22,960 nt of DNA from Phallusia fumigata (taxonomy: Eukaryota > Chordata > Ascidiacea > Phlebobranchia > Ascidiidae), in NCBI GenBank assembly GCA_008931825.1, contig QXVZ01026773.1, forward strand, positions 3,387-26,346, given 5' to 3'. This document shows positions 1 to 9,937 of the stretch, one piece after another. Position numbers and translations under genes: made by a program. The notes under the pieces were generated by a model that saw only the letters and a list, made by a program, of their open reading frames with translations, did no database searches and was not told where the DNA came from. How positions within the stretch are numbered: position 1 is the first letter of the stretch; every line of letters starts with the position of its first letter.

Positions 1-100
1 ACCTGTGTGTGACATCACAATACTTGATTGTTTACCAAAGAAGTGTTACAATTTCTTCGACTCTTGCAATTCTACCTGTGTGTGACATCATTATACTTGT
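1..100. repeat. Short direct repeat at window start
   Basis: The string ACCTGTGTGTGACATCA occurs at 1 and again at 74, each followed by a similar ATACTTG tract, giving a 73-base period. A related string (CTGTGTGATGTCACAAATT, then CAAGCATGAAGTATTACCAA) is found near 14180 and 16110, so this is probably the edge of the dispersed repeat family seen later in the window. Confidence 0.55.
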
Positions 101-720
101 CATTGTGATGTAGATCTGCCTCCTTGCATTTTGTAAATCTCTGCGCCAATGCCAGAACCCCTAAAATATACTTCAGTGTTGTTCATTACTCTGATCCTAA
201 TCAGCGGGAAAGTGTAAACAAAAGTATCACAAGCAATGTATCTTAACCAAGCAACAAAGAGCCAACCTGAGTAACAGTAGTTTGGTTTAGAACAGTAGGA
301 TTGTGTTTACACTAGACAACGACCCTTTTTGATGCAAGAAATTTTATCACAATAAACTGTTACTAAACACATTCGTTTCATTTTCTCTTTAGCAAAGGCA
401 AAATACATAGCAATTGTAACAAAGAATACAAAAATGTTACTCAGATTTCAAAACATTGGTCAAAGAATCTGGACTTGAGGGATTGGATGATAACATTCAA
501 CAGAGGACATTAAGTATTGGCCATTCCATCCGCCTGGATGTAAAAAGCAAATTTAACCGCTGGTTCAAATCTGTCGACTGATGATCGGCACCGAGCTGTG
601 GATCATTTGGTAATTCTCCAAAGTGCAAAGCCTGGAACAGTTTTAGTCAAAAGTGTTAAAAGATTTTCAGGGTATTAGAAGTGTTGGAAAATTGGGCTTT
701 TTACATTTTATTTGTCTATT
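101..720. other. No gene recognised
   Basis: AT-rich DNA. I see no open frame with protein-like composition, no RNA gene and no strong promoter. The stretch 477-640 is a little more GC-rich (for example CCATCCGCCTGG) and could be an eroded exon or repeat, but no frame stays open. Confidence 0.4.
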
Positions 721-1260
721 TCATATTTTCACTGCCCTACCCAACATGCCAGAGATATTTAGTCACTTTGTAGGTCTAGTGCTGTCCACCGATCTAACAC
801 AAAATAACAAACTCTATGTCCGAAAAGTTATTTTGCAAAAATCCATTTGTGATAAAAGAGATCGAAACCACTGTCTTGACCTACAAGTATTGAGAGTTAC
901 TATCACTGGAGCGGATCTTTCTGTCGAAAAGCATATTCGCAAATCCTTATCATCCATTTTAGCAGAGTCATGTTTTGCCGCTGTCCGACTCATGAATTTT
1001 ATGATTGACAAGCATAATTTTGTGGGTAAGACCTCCAATACAATAAAAGGTATCCAGAAAATAAAAGGAACTTTAAAATACAACACATTAATTTGTGTGA
1101 AGTAATCTAGTCAAATCACCAAAATTCTGATGATTTAGCAATTATGGAATTGTTAACTTAAGGACCAACCTGTTTACCTAAGTTGATGCAACATTGTAAG
1201 TTGTAATTGTGGCCATAATAGGGTGTCGGATTATCATCTGAGACTCCTCTGTCATTGATC
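721..1260. repeat. Large duplicated segment, copy A
   Basis: This stretch aligns with 4690-5280 in the same order and orientation. Shared landmarks are TAGTGCTGTCCA, AAACCACTGTCTT, CGCAAATC/TGCAAATC, CATGTTTTGCC/CATGTTTGTCA and GTGTCGGATTATCATCTG. A 150-codon frame crosses it (653-1105), but copy B has several indels that break the same frame. That argues against a conserved protein and for a duplicated non-coding segment. Confidence 0.6.
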
Positions 1261-1599
1261 AAGTCAAGTTTGCTTACTAACAACGTCCCTTGCAGAAGCT
1301 GATTGCACTGGAAAACATGAACGAAAATTATGACTCCGTTTCACATACATTTTTGATACACCCAATGTGCATTGCAAAACATAAAGTAACTTTAACACGC
1401 CCTATCTTTTCATGTTTCTGTGTGAAAATTTCGTCAAGTTTATGTTAGAAAATGTTTTTCATCCAGATATTATTTTAACATTAGTGCTGACAAAAAGTCA
1501 ATCTTTGGTCAAGTATCTTTCTGCAAAAAAACACAATAAACAGATTTGCGCATTGTGTTCTGAAAACTGTTCAAATTTGTTTTGAGATTGTAGCTTACC

Positions 1600-1725
1600 A
1601 TGGCAGCATTTGCTGTTCCTACTATTGTTGCTGCTGCTGCTGCTGCTGCTGCAGGAGTTTTTCATTTCTTCCGAGTAAGCTGTGACACAATCTTTGACAT
1701 CATCGAAAAAGTGACCAAGCGATAA
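1600..1725 (+). pseudogene. Frameshifted relative of the Cys-rich ORF (Ala-rich frame)
   Basis: This unit has CCATGGCAGCATTTGC where the other units have CCATGGGCGACATTTGC. The one-base loss moves the downstream TGY-rich tract from the cysteine frame to the alanine/valine frame. The result is a 41-codon frame starting MAAFAVPTIV, with eight alanines from a pure GCT run at 1630-1653, and ending VTKR before TAA. The alanine run is a microsatellite-like expansion. By comparison with units 2, 4 and 5 this is the derived, shifted form; no independent evidence shows that it is translated. Confidence 0.35.
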
Positions 1726-2424
1726 AGTTGTGAACTATAATAGAAAGATGGGAATGTAATTTAGTAAAGGGAAAATTGTTGGTTTGTTAAGCAACCAAAA
1801 TGACTACATATAATTTTGTGCAAGATAATATGAGTTGCAGTTGAGTGAACAAAAAGCTGCAACACAGTGACCTCTAGTGGAAGTAAAGGTTGTGACACTG
1901 TGACGTTAGATCGCTTCCAAAATATCAAACAGACTCTCACCTTCAAGTTAGCAGCAGTCGACATTACTTTGTGCATCACACCATGTTACAAATCATATGT
2001 GTACTGTTGTTATTCGGACAAAGCCACCACACTGTTGTTCCAAGCATTTCCATCCCTGTTACCATCTTGTTCTTGCAACACGAATGTCTGCAGAAAAAAC
2101 ATATCATTGGTCAAGTCTAGTTTGCTTTCTAAGAACATCCATTGCAGAAACAGATTGCACTGAAAAACTTTGAAGTAGATTTCAATCTAAAGATTTTTGA
2201 TACACCCAGTGAGCACGGAAAACACACCCTATTTCACTGATTTATTTGTGCCAACATTTTTGTGATTAGGAATTGTTTTTCATCAAAATTTTTCCAATTG
2301 TTCATTTTAACATAAGTGCTGACAAAAACAAGTTAATATTTGGGCAGTTATCTTAATTCAAAGTATATATTTGCACATTAGGTTCTGGAAAACATTTAAA
2401 TTCGTTTTGAGATTGTAGCTTACC

Positions 2425-2571
2425 ATGGGCGACATTTGCTGTTGCTTCTATTGTTGCAGTTTTTGTGGTTGTTGCTACTATTGTTGCTGCTGCTGCTGTT
2501 GTTTTTGTGCTTGTTTCTTCATTGCAGAGTGTTACTGGAAAAATCTTTTATCTCTACCAAATAAGACATGA
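2425..2571 (+). CDS. Candidate small cysteine-rich protein, copy 2
   Basis: This is a 48-codon frame beginning MGDICCCFYCC, with 18 cysteines, mostly in pairs and runs. An aromatic/hydrophobic stretch (FFIAECY) follows, then a short polar tail ending SLPNKT before TGA. The start context TACCATGGG is a good Kozak match. The same start, the same order of segments and the same stop region recur at 3720 and 5603. The composition comes from a TGY-rich low-complexity tract that is open in all frames, so chance is a real alternative. Function is unknown. The hydrophobic, Cys-dense character recalls small Cys-rich membrane-associated peptides, but I cannot assign a family. Confidence 0.3.
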   Translation: MGDICCCFYCCSFCGCCYYCCCCCCCFCACFFIAECYWKNLLSLPNKT

Positions 2572-3024
2572 TGCAGTCTTTGACATCAAAGAAAAGTTCA
2601 TCAAAGCAACGAAGTTGTGAACTAGAGGGGAAAGATGGAAATGTAATTTAGTAAAGGGAAAATTTTTAGATTGTTAAACAATCAAACCAACAAATCATTT
2701 CACTACTAATTCTGGCAAAAACAAGTCAATCTTTGGGCAGAGAATAGGTGTAAGACAACTAATGGGTGCACAAGTCACAACACAGCGACCTCCAGTGGAA
2801 GTCAAGGTTGTGACCTTGTGCTGCTAAATAGCGCTAACAAAGCGAAATCTGAAAATATCAATCTGGACTGTAATCACTAAATTAGCAGCAGTTAACATTA
2901 GTTTGTGCACCACATCACAAATCCTGTGTGTTCTGCTGTTGAGCAGTTATCTTTATTACAAGCAAATTTGCGCATTGAGTTCTGGAAACCATTCAAAATT
3001 TGTTTTGAGGTTATAGCTGACCAT

Positions 3025-3075
3025 TGGCGACATTTGCTGTTGCTACTATTGTTGCAGTTTTTGTGATTGTTGCTG
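3025..3075 (+). pseudogene. Decayed Cys-rich ORF, copy 3
   Basis: This is the equivalent of the Cys-rich frame in the shortened unit. The start codon is changed (CCATTGGCGAC instead of CCATGGGCGAC). The frame that continues the cysteine codons meets TAA after TGTTGCTGC. It therefore cannot encode the peptide and shows that not all units keep it. Confidence 0.4.
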
Positions 3076-3719
3076 CTAATGTTGTTTTTATTTCTGTTTC
3101 TTCATTGCAGAGTGTTGCAGGAGGAATCTTAAGATTGACAAAAGTTCAACAAATCAACAAAGTTGTGAACTAGAGGGGAAAGACGAGAATTAAGTAAACA
3201 GAAAAATTATACACCAGATCTAGGATTGTTAAATAACCGAAATGGCCCCACATAATTTTGTGCAAAATAATATAAGTTGCTGTTGAGTGAACAAAAATGG
3301 TGATGCAAGTCACAACACAGCGACCTCCAGTGGAAGTCAAAGTTGTGACATTGTGACGCTAGATCGCTCCCAAAATATTACTACAGCCTCTCATCATCAA
3401 GTTTACAACAGGTGGCATCAGTTTGTGCATGGAAGCAGATTTGACTGTTAAGGTGTCAGAAATTTTTGATACACCCAGTGTACAGGATACAACAATAAGT
3501 AACTTTGATACACCCTATTACACTGATTTTTTTTGTGTTGATGTTCTTGTCATTAGGAAATGTTATTTATCAACAATTTTCCAACAGATTATTTCAACAT
3601 TAGTTTCGACAAAAACAAGTTAATGGGCAGTTATTATCTTTATTCAAGAAAGATTTTAAACAGATTAGTGCATTGATGTCTGGAGACCATTCAAATTTGT
3701 TTTGAGATTTATGCTTACC

Positions 3720-3833
3720 ATGGGCGACATTTGCTGTTGCTACTATTGTTGCTATTGTTGTTGTTTTTGTGCTTGTTTCTTCATTGCTGAGTGTTGCAGG
3801 AGAAATCTTTTATTTCTTCCAAGTAAGCTGTGA
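3720..3833 (+). CDS. Candidate small cysteine-rich protein, copy 4
   Basis: This 37-codon frame begins MGDICCCYYCCYCCC and contains 12 cysteines. It continues FCACFFIAECC and ends RRNLLFLPSKL before TGA. Start context is TTACCATGGG. Compared with copy 2, the TGY-rich middle is shorter by whole codons, and the C-terminal part (xNLLxLPxK) is clearly the same. Cysteine density, a Kozak-like start and frame-preserving length changes are the arguments for coding. The short length and low-complexity origin are the arguments against. Confidence 0.3.
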   Translation: MGDICCCYYCCYCCCFCACFFIAECCRRNLLFLPSKL

Positions 3834-4212
3834 CGCAATCTTTGACATCACAGAAAAAGTGACGAAGCAACGAGGTTGTGAACTAGAAGGAAAAGAGAGG
3901 AATGTAATTCAGTAAAGGAAAAAACTATTGGATTGTTAAGGAACCAAAATGGCTACATATAATTTTGTGCAAGATAATATGAGTTGGTGTTGAGTGGGAC
4001 AAAATGGGCATGCAAGCCATAACACAGCGACCCCTAGAGGAAGTCAAGGTTGTGACATTGTGACGCCATATCGCTCCCAAAATGTCAAAACACTCTCACC
4101 ATCAAGAAAGCAGCAGTTGGCATTAGTTTGTCCATCACACCCTGTCGCAAACCCAATGTGTTCTGTTGTTGTTGTTTAGACAAAGCCACCATGCTGTTGT
4201 ACCAAGCATTTA

Positions 4213-4350
4213 TGGATAAAAACACATGAGAGGAAACGTGGTACAAACTCAATATACAGATGCTTGGGTCATTATGGAAAATGCGACTAGAGGGGAGACA
4301 TTGATGGGACCAGACAAAGGGTCCTTAAGCTAATCACCCATATTAGAAAG
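4213..4350. repeat. Duplicated segment E, copy 1
   Basis: This aligns with 6684-6817 over about 135 bases. Shared strings are TGGTACAAACTCAATATACA, ATGCTTGG, GACATTG and TTAAGCTAATCACCC. It lies at the end of a run of tandem units in both places, so it marks the end of a higher-order duplicated segment. Confidence 0.65.
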
Positions 4351-4689
4351 AAAAATTTTGGTTGCCTTTGCCCTTTCTGTCAATGTACAATTAAAACTTT
4401 AAACCACCCATGTTAGAAAGTTTGCAAAGTCTCCACAATCACAGGGAGGTTTGGTGGGACTAGAGTAACAACAATATTTGCTTTCGGCATTTTAATAGTC
4501 AATATTATGTAGTCATTTCAAACTGCTTGAAACTATCCGACAGGGTTTCTTTCAGTGGTTTGTTTTCCTGTCGAACCCCACCCTCTCTCCCTAGCACAGG
4601 TGGTTAGCTTCTAAGGCCCCCTCGCCTGGTTCCACCAACGTTACCCCCCCCCCAGTTGTGTTTCTCATATTGCGCCAAACTCACTCTCC
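4351..4689. other. Spacer with C/T-rich stretch
   Basis: There is no gene. The stretch 4560-4650 is rich in C and T, including a run of nine C near 4646. This could be a regulatory polypyrimidine stretch or simple-sequence drift. Confidence 0.35.
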
Positions 4690-5280
4690 TGTCAACTCAT
4701 TTCCTTACCCAACAGGCATAAGTATATTTCCCCGATATTAAGTTTTAGTGCTGTCCAATAACATAGAATGGCAAACTCTACAAGTCCTAAGGTCTGTGAA
4801 AAACTTTTCTGGCATAAATTAATCCATTAAGAAAAAAAAGGAAACCACTGTCTTAACCCACAAGTGTTTCAAACCACTGCCTGTGAAGCAGATTTTTTGA
4901 GCAAGATGCACACTTGCAAATCTGTGTCATCCCTTTTTAGCGTAGTCATGTTTGTCATTGTCAGTTTCCTAAGTCATGAAACTCACAGCTATAGATGGGA
5001 ACTGCTGATGCAGTACAAAGTACCAAGGAAATATAAAATTTTATAATAGACAGTTATTTTTATGTATGCTGTTTTTACATTTATATCCTGCTTCTATATA
5101 GTAAAGATGCTTTTTACACAAATATATTAAGTGGTATCTCATTTTTTCCCCAAATACCAACCTTTTTTGCCATCCAGTCATCCTCAATCCTCCGTAGAAT
5201 ATAAGTTCAATCAAAATTCTCAGTTGTAATTATGGCCACCCATAATAAGGTGTCGGATTATCATCTGGAACTCCTCTGTC
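4690..5280. repeat. Large duplicated segment, copy B
   Basis: This is the partner of 721-1260. The internal order of landmarks is the same, but several indels make the reading frames differ between the copies. Confidence 0.6.
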
Positions 5281-5602
5281 ATTGGTCAAGTCAAGTTTGC
5301 TTCCTAACAACGTCACTTGCAGAAACAGATTGCACTGGAAAGATTTGAAGCAAAAATTTTAGCTCTAGGGCTTTACAAACATTTTTGACACACCCTGTGT
5401 GCATGGTAAAACCACAAACCACTTTGATACACCTTATTTCAGTAATATTTTTTTAGTGTAACTGCAACAACAAACAACAATTAGTGTTGACAAAAACAAG
5501 TTAGTCTTTGGGCAGTTATTATCTTCATTCAAGGAACATTTAAACAGATTTGCGCATCGTCATTGAAAACCATTCAAATTTGTTTTAAAATTGTTGCTTA
5601 CC

Positions 5603-5695
5603 ATGGGCGACATTTGCTGTTGCTACTATTGTTGCTGTTGTTTTATTGCAGAGTGTTACAGGAGGAGTCTTTTATTTCTTCCATGTAAGTTTTGA
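5603..5695 (+). CDS. Candidate small cysteine-rich protein, copy 5
   Basis: This 30-codon frame begins MGDICCCYYCCCC, continues FIAECYRRS and ends LLFLPCKF before TGA. It has nine cysteines. It is the shortest member: the TGY tract and the FCACF stretch are reduced by whole codons relative to copies 2 and 4, so the frame is kept. Start context is TTACCATGGG. The peptide is unassigned, and coding status cannot be shown from sequence alone. Confidence 0.28.
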   Translation: MGDICCCYYCCCCFIAECYRRSLLFLPCKF

Positions 5696-6683
5696 CACTA
5701 TCTTTGACATCACAGAAGTTCGACAAAGCAAAGAAGTTGTGAACTAAAGGGGAAAGACGTGAATGTAATTTAGTAAAGGGAAAATTGTTGGATTGTTAAA
5801 CAATCAAAATGGCTACATATAATTTTGTGCAAGATAATGAGTTGGTGTTGAGTGGGACAAAATGGGGGTGCAAGCCATAACACAGCGACCTCCAGTGGAA
5901 GTCAAGGTTGTGATTTGTGATGCCAGATCGCTTCCAAAATGTCTCACCTTCAAGTTAGCAGCAGTCGGAAATTGCTCGTGCTTCACACAATAAATCCAAT
6001 GTGTTCTGTTGTTTTTGTTTGGGACAAAGCCACCATGCTGTTGTGCCCAGAATTTCCATTTTCCCGCTACCATCTCGTTCTTAGCACGAGAATGTCTGCG
6101 GATAAAAAGATATCATTGGTCAAGTTTGCTTCCCAATAACGTCATTTGCAGAAGCAGATTTCACTCTTTAGGTAACATATATTTTTGATACACCCAGTGG
6201 TAAAAACAATCAGTAACTTCCTGTTTTACTAATTTTTTTGTGTCAAGGTTTTTGCCATTAGGAAATGTTTTTCATCAACAATTTGGCAACAGATTATTTT
6301 AGCATTAGTGTTGACAAAAACAAGTTAATCTTTGAGCAGTTATTTTTGGTATAAACGAATTTGCGCATTGAGTTCTGAAAACCATTCAAATTTGTTTTGA
6401 GATTTTGTGCAAGATAATATGAGTTGGTGTTAAGTGGGACAAAAATGGGGTTGCAAACTATAACACAGCGACCTCCAGTGGAAGTAGTGGTTGTGGCGCC
6501 ATATTGCTCCTGAAATATCAAAACAGATTCACACCATCAAGTTAGCAGCATTCGGCATTAGTTCGTGCATCACACCACAAATCCTGTGTGTTCTGTTGTT
6601 GTTGTTCGGACAAAGCCATCACGCTGTTGTTTCAAGCATTTCCATCCCTGCTACCATCTCGTTCTTACCACACGAATGTCTAT

Positions 6684-6817
6684 GGGTAAAAGCACACGAG
6701 TGAAAACTTGGTACAAACTCAATATACAAATGCTTGGATCATTATGGGAAATGTGACTAGAGGGGGAGACATTGGTGGGATCAGACAAGGGGCCCTTAAG
6801 CTAATCACCCGTATTAG
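6684..6817. repeat. Duplicated segment E, copy 2
   Basis: This is the partner of 4213-4350. It is followed directly by the left end of the large duplicated block (TTGTTATTCTC...), which gives a sharp junction between two repeat systems at about 6818. Confidence 0.65.
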
Positions 6818-6829
6818 TTGTTATTCTCT

Positions 6830-8700
6830 CTTCATGAGCAATGTTCCATATAGGTAGCATTCTCATTCTGGATAAACTCAGCAGCTTTTAATGGTTTTTC
6901 GTGGGTTGACAAACTCTGGTGGCTTTCAAGATTTAACTTCAACAACAGCCAAGTCTTAGCACTGGAAATAAATAGAGGGCTGTAAATGACAAGACACACC
7001 CAAACAACTAGTTATGAAAGACTTGTGAAAAGAATGTAAAAAATCTCTTCACATATGCAACCGTAGCTAACTTATCATGCATCACTATGAATAAAGTATT
7101 ACTTTGCAGGTAAATAATGGTCATGTAAAAATTGTTTTACTTGACACAAACAAATGCTTTTCTGCACATGTACCTAATAACAGCACACAAAAAGTTATTT
7201 TAGGATATATCTGCACTGTATGGTGTGTAAACACAAAAACTTAACAACAATCTTACCTAAATTTCTTCAAACTGTTTGTGTAATGTTTGAGGGGTTTTTG
7301 TTCCTTGTGAGTAAAGTGACAACACAAAGCCTTCCAAGTTTTAATGCACCTGAAACACAAGGGATCATAAAGGGAAGTTGTAGTTGATTTACCAATAATA
7401 GGGCCACCCAAAATTTAAACTACAGGATAAATTCTTAATAAAACAACAAACTTGAAATATAAAATGCACCATTGTGTTTTGACCCAACTAACTTATCTAA
7501 AGGATCTACGTATTAGTAACAAAATATTGTTTACTGAATATTTGTTATCTTACTTGTAACCTAAAATAAACGACTCTTCCAGCATCGGCAATTATCAACT
7601 GAGTGAGCGAGTGTGTTTCCGAATTTTGCCCAACGCATTTTCCAACTGCTGAGCTTGAAATATCGCGCAACTTGTATACATATCAGCATCTCTACACGAT
7701 GGTGTGGTGCTGCAGAAAAATCAACAATATTCATCACTATAAAATTGTTTTAGTAATCTACTTTGAATTGGAAGTAAAACAAAATGATCAAATGAAGAAA
7801 TTCATATTCAAGCTTCAAGGTTGCTTAAACTTTTACGCCACCACTACAGGCCTTAGGCTAAACAAACATACCGATCACAAAAAATAGGCTTTATTTGCGA
7901 ACATAAAAATATTGCGGAAATAGTGTTGTTTCGTTCAAAGATAGCCATACAAAACAAGATACAATAAATCTTTTTTTGTATTGTATGTTTAACCTGATGA
8001 ACGAAGCTGTTGCAATTTCCTCAACAGAAATCATTTCGTTTTCTCCAGACCTGTCTGATCTAGTTATAATCAATTCATTTGTAATAATTTCGACGCAAGC
8101 GAAGCAATGCTTTAGGTTTTCTTTTAACAAACAAACTTAACGCAACATGATTAACATACAAATCCCAATAATCTAACGTTACACTTTCAGACATCGGCCA
8201 AACCGTTTGAAACGCGCAGATTAACATTCGGCCTCAAATCAAGTTAAACGCATGTGGAAGCCATTTTGAAATTACGCAGATTTCAAACGAAGTTAAGATA
8301 AAATGTAAAATATCGCGAAACACTCGCCGCAAACTGACGCCAAATGTCAAATGCGGAAAGAGAGAAGTGTTTAGCGATCAGAAAAACGCGATTGCAGATC
8401 TACTGGCACAAAGGTGCACAACTTTTTTGCTATTTCAGGCTGCATCTGTTGGGTTCATGCTTTTCAAACCACAGACTTCGTTACACTAACGACCGCCGGT
8501 GTGTTCTAGCTATTATTATAAATTACGTTACAAGTTGTTAAGAAATAGGATTTATCTGAAAATATTACATTTTCTCGTGGCTGAAAGTGTAATGAATGTC
8601 TTACTTTTTCTTATGTGATTTTTATCAATGCACGGTCGCCATTAAATATATTTAAATTACTATCAACAGGTTGTACACTCTTATTGCGGACATTATGTAG
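6830..8700 (+). repeat. Long duplicated block R, copy 1
   Basis: This is collinear with 16264-18880. Matching landmarks include CTGGATAAACTCAGCAGCTT (6869 and 16287), ATGTAAAAATTGTTTTA, ATGTTTGAGGG, CTCTACACGAT, CAGAAAAATCAACAATATTCATC, TACGCCACCACT, ATACAATAAATCT, GGCTGCATCTGTTGGGTT, ACTCGTGGCT/TCTCGTGGCT and CGGTCGCCATTAAATATAT. Copy 1 is shorter by several hundred bases. Small frames occur on both strands, but indels of one base between copies break the apparent minus-strand pair (7891-8130 and 18183-18422), so I do not call a gene here. Confidence 0.75.
8439..8498 (+). other. Exon-like segment conserved in both R blocks (copy 1)
   Basis: This is a segment of about 60 bases preceded by TTTTTTGCTATTTCAG and followed by GTGTGT. 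The partner at 18595-18653 is preceded by TTATTGCAG and followed by GTGAGT. Acceptor-like and donor-like borders are kept at the same places in both copies, while the flanks have diverged. A one-base indel lies inside, so if it is an exon it is more likely non-coding (5' UTR or lncRNA). Confidence 0.25.
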
Positions 8701-9220
8701 TAGCCAACAGTATCATCGTTTCCCAAACAACGTGATTCGTTGCGTTGTTATGTGCTTTCATTAAAAAATCGTATTAAAATGAACCCACGTTAAGAGTGGA
8801 AAAAAACCACGTTAAAAGTGGTAATTAATAATTATTAAACCTGATGCGTGCTCAGTATTAAATGCGAGCAACAAAGTCATTTATTTCCCATTATCATTTA
8901 TTTTCCCCATTATCATTAATATCATCTTCATTATACAAACGTAATTGATCCGTTGCTGCCAGACACAACAATGATATCTAAATGCCCGTCCGGCAAATTA
9001 ATGTTAAAAATACCCGCGATTCGGCCTCCTGTTGAGGTGACGTGTTAAGTCGTTGAAATTTTAAATGCATATTTACCGGAAACGCGTTAGGATATCATGA
9101 TAAACATATTTAGTAAACGGTAATAAATAAGCAGTATAGCTGCGTGCACCTTTTGAACCATGAATGTTGGCGCATGGCAGTTATAGATTTTCATTTAGAC
9201 AATCATGCATTCTCAACCAC
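8701..9220. other. AT-rich intergenic DNA with small repeats
   Basis: There is no gene. It holds a twin motif CCACGTTAAGAGTGG (8785) and CCACGTTAAAAGTGG (8807), and a tandem pair of ATTTATTTCCCATTATC-type units (8879-8914). Confidence 0.45.
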
Positions 9221-9225
9221 ACAGA

Positions 9226-9233
9226 TATAAAAG
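9226..9233 (+). promoter_or_regulatory. Possible TATA box
   Basis: TATAAAAG is a close match to the metazoan TATA consensus. The following 200 bases contain two good donor-like sites (AAGTAAGT at about 9270 and GGTAAGT at about 9401), so a non-coding first exon is possible. No downstream exon was found to complete a gene. Confidence 0.3.
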
Positions 9234-9571
9234 AGTAACAAATATTGTGTTATGACAGAACAAACTGCAAGTAAGTGCTACAGAGTGCCTTAGAAAGAGA
9301 GAGTCGCACCACTACCGCGTAAAGAAAGAAAGTGTTTTGCTAAATAACAGCTCAAAATACATTGTATATCAACGCTTACTATCAGCATAGGAATACTTTG
9401 TTGGTAAGTTATGGTAAAATAATTATTAGCGTTTTGTTGGCGTGTGTTGTTCAAAGTTTGTCACCCAGGTAAACTTGTATGTCAACATGTTGTTTTTTCG
9501 TTAACAAGAGGTATTGAACCTTAATTTATAATAATCAATGATGGGTCAAAATCCGACCCAAGATCTATGCC
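9234..9571. other. Possible untranslated first exon region; no coding gene
   Basis: A very short frame (ATG at 9252, starting MTEQTA) ends within 14 codons or runs into GTAAGT. A small inverted repeat GGGTC...GACCC lies at about 9543-9559. No protein can be supported. Confidence 0.25.
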
Positions 9572-9640
9572 AGGGGTGTGCAACCTTTGTTACTGGAGTG
9601 TCATTCCCACTTAATCGAATTAAACCGCGGTCGCACCTTT
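9572..9640. mobile_element. hAT-like transposon terminus (remnant)
   Basis: CAGGGGTGTGCAACCTTT resembles terminal inverted repeats of hAT-superfamily DNA transposons, which commonly begin CAGGGGTG or CAGTGGTT. An inverted similar end, GTTGCGCACCCCTG, lies at 18863-18876 at the right edge of block R copy 2. Flanking 8-bp target duplications do not match between the two, so they are not obviously the ends of one insertion. Confidence 0.3.
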
Positions 9641-9830
9641 GTTAAGATGAGTTGAATTGTTTTATTGCATGACAGAAACGATAAAATTCTGAAAAGGAGA
9701 AAAAGCATTCCGCATTGCAAAGGAAAAAAGAGTGAAATTATCAAGTAAAGCGTTGAAATCGTTTCGCGCCAACACAAAATATCATTCGCATCGCGCAGGA
9801 TGCCCTCGATCTACGCCGTGAGTTTTAGCT

Positions 9831-9863
9831 GAATGGCGGCAAGCCTCCGCTGACTTGCCATTC
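9831..9863. repeat. Small hairpin
   Basis: GAATGGCGGCAAG and CTTGCCATTC can pair over ten bases, with a three-base bulge and a loop of about ten bases. It is isolated, with no neighbouring gene, and its role is unknown. Confidence 0.45.
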
Positions 9864-9937
9864 AATCGATGTCGTCATTAAATTGACTTCATCTGCAAAA
9901 AATATTTACATTTAGGGAAAATTTAAATGAAAAACTT

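Larger units (their letters stand above)
1345..6684. repeat. Degenerate tandem repeat array, about 600-850 bp units
   Basis: Ordered landmarks recur along the array. Landmark 1 is TTTTTGATACACCCAGTG, near 1349, 2196, 3463, 5379 and 6180. Landmark 2 is GCTGACAAAAACAAGT followed by CAGATTTGCGCATT. Landmark 3 is CCATGGGCGACATTTGC, near 1598, 2423, 3023, 3718 and 5601. Landmark 4 is AGTGTTGCAGGAG. Landmark 5 is CAGCGACCTCCAGTGGAAG, near 1863, 2784, 3316, 4025, 5881 and 6467. The units differ by many substitutions and indels, so the array is old. The third unit (about 2940-3460) is shortened, and the last one (6180-6684) lacks landmarks 3 and 4. The stretch 4213-5378 interrupts the array with other duplicated material. 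I do not recognise a known transposon family. Confidence 0.75.

Noticed and set aside
653..1105. 150-codon plus-strand open frame
   Set aside because: The homologous copy at 4690-5280 has several indels that break the same frame, the composition shows no domain, and the first codon is not ATG. It is treated as part of a duplicated non-coding segment.
1626..1656. (CTG)n run as an expansion-type coding repeat
   Set aside because: It is short and sits in the frameshifted copy of the Cys-rich unit. It is noted there but not treated as a separate element.
2401..2440. Minus-strand splice donor CCCATGGTAAGC at the start of each Cys-rich frame
   Set aside because: It matches a donor consensus, but the minus-strand sequence before it has stops in the frames examined and no consistent acceptor in all copies.
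7891..8130. Pair of minus-strand frames in blocks R (7891-8130 and 18183-18422) that look like paralogous peptides
   Set aside because: The nucleotide alignment needs one-base indels inside the frames, so the reading frame is not conserved between copies.
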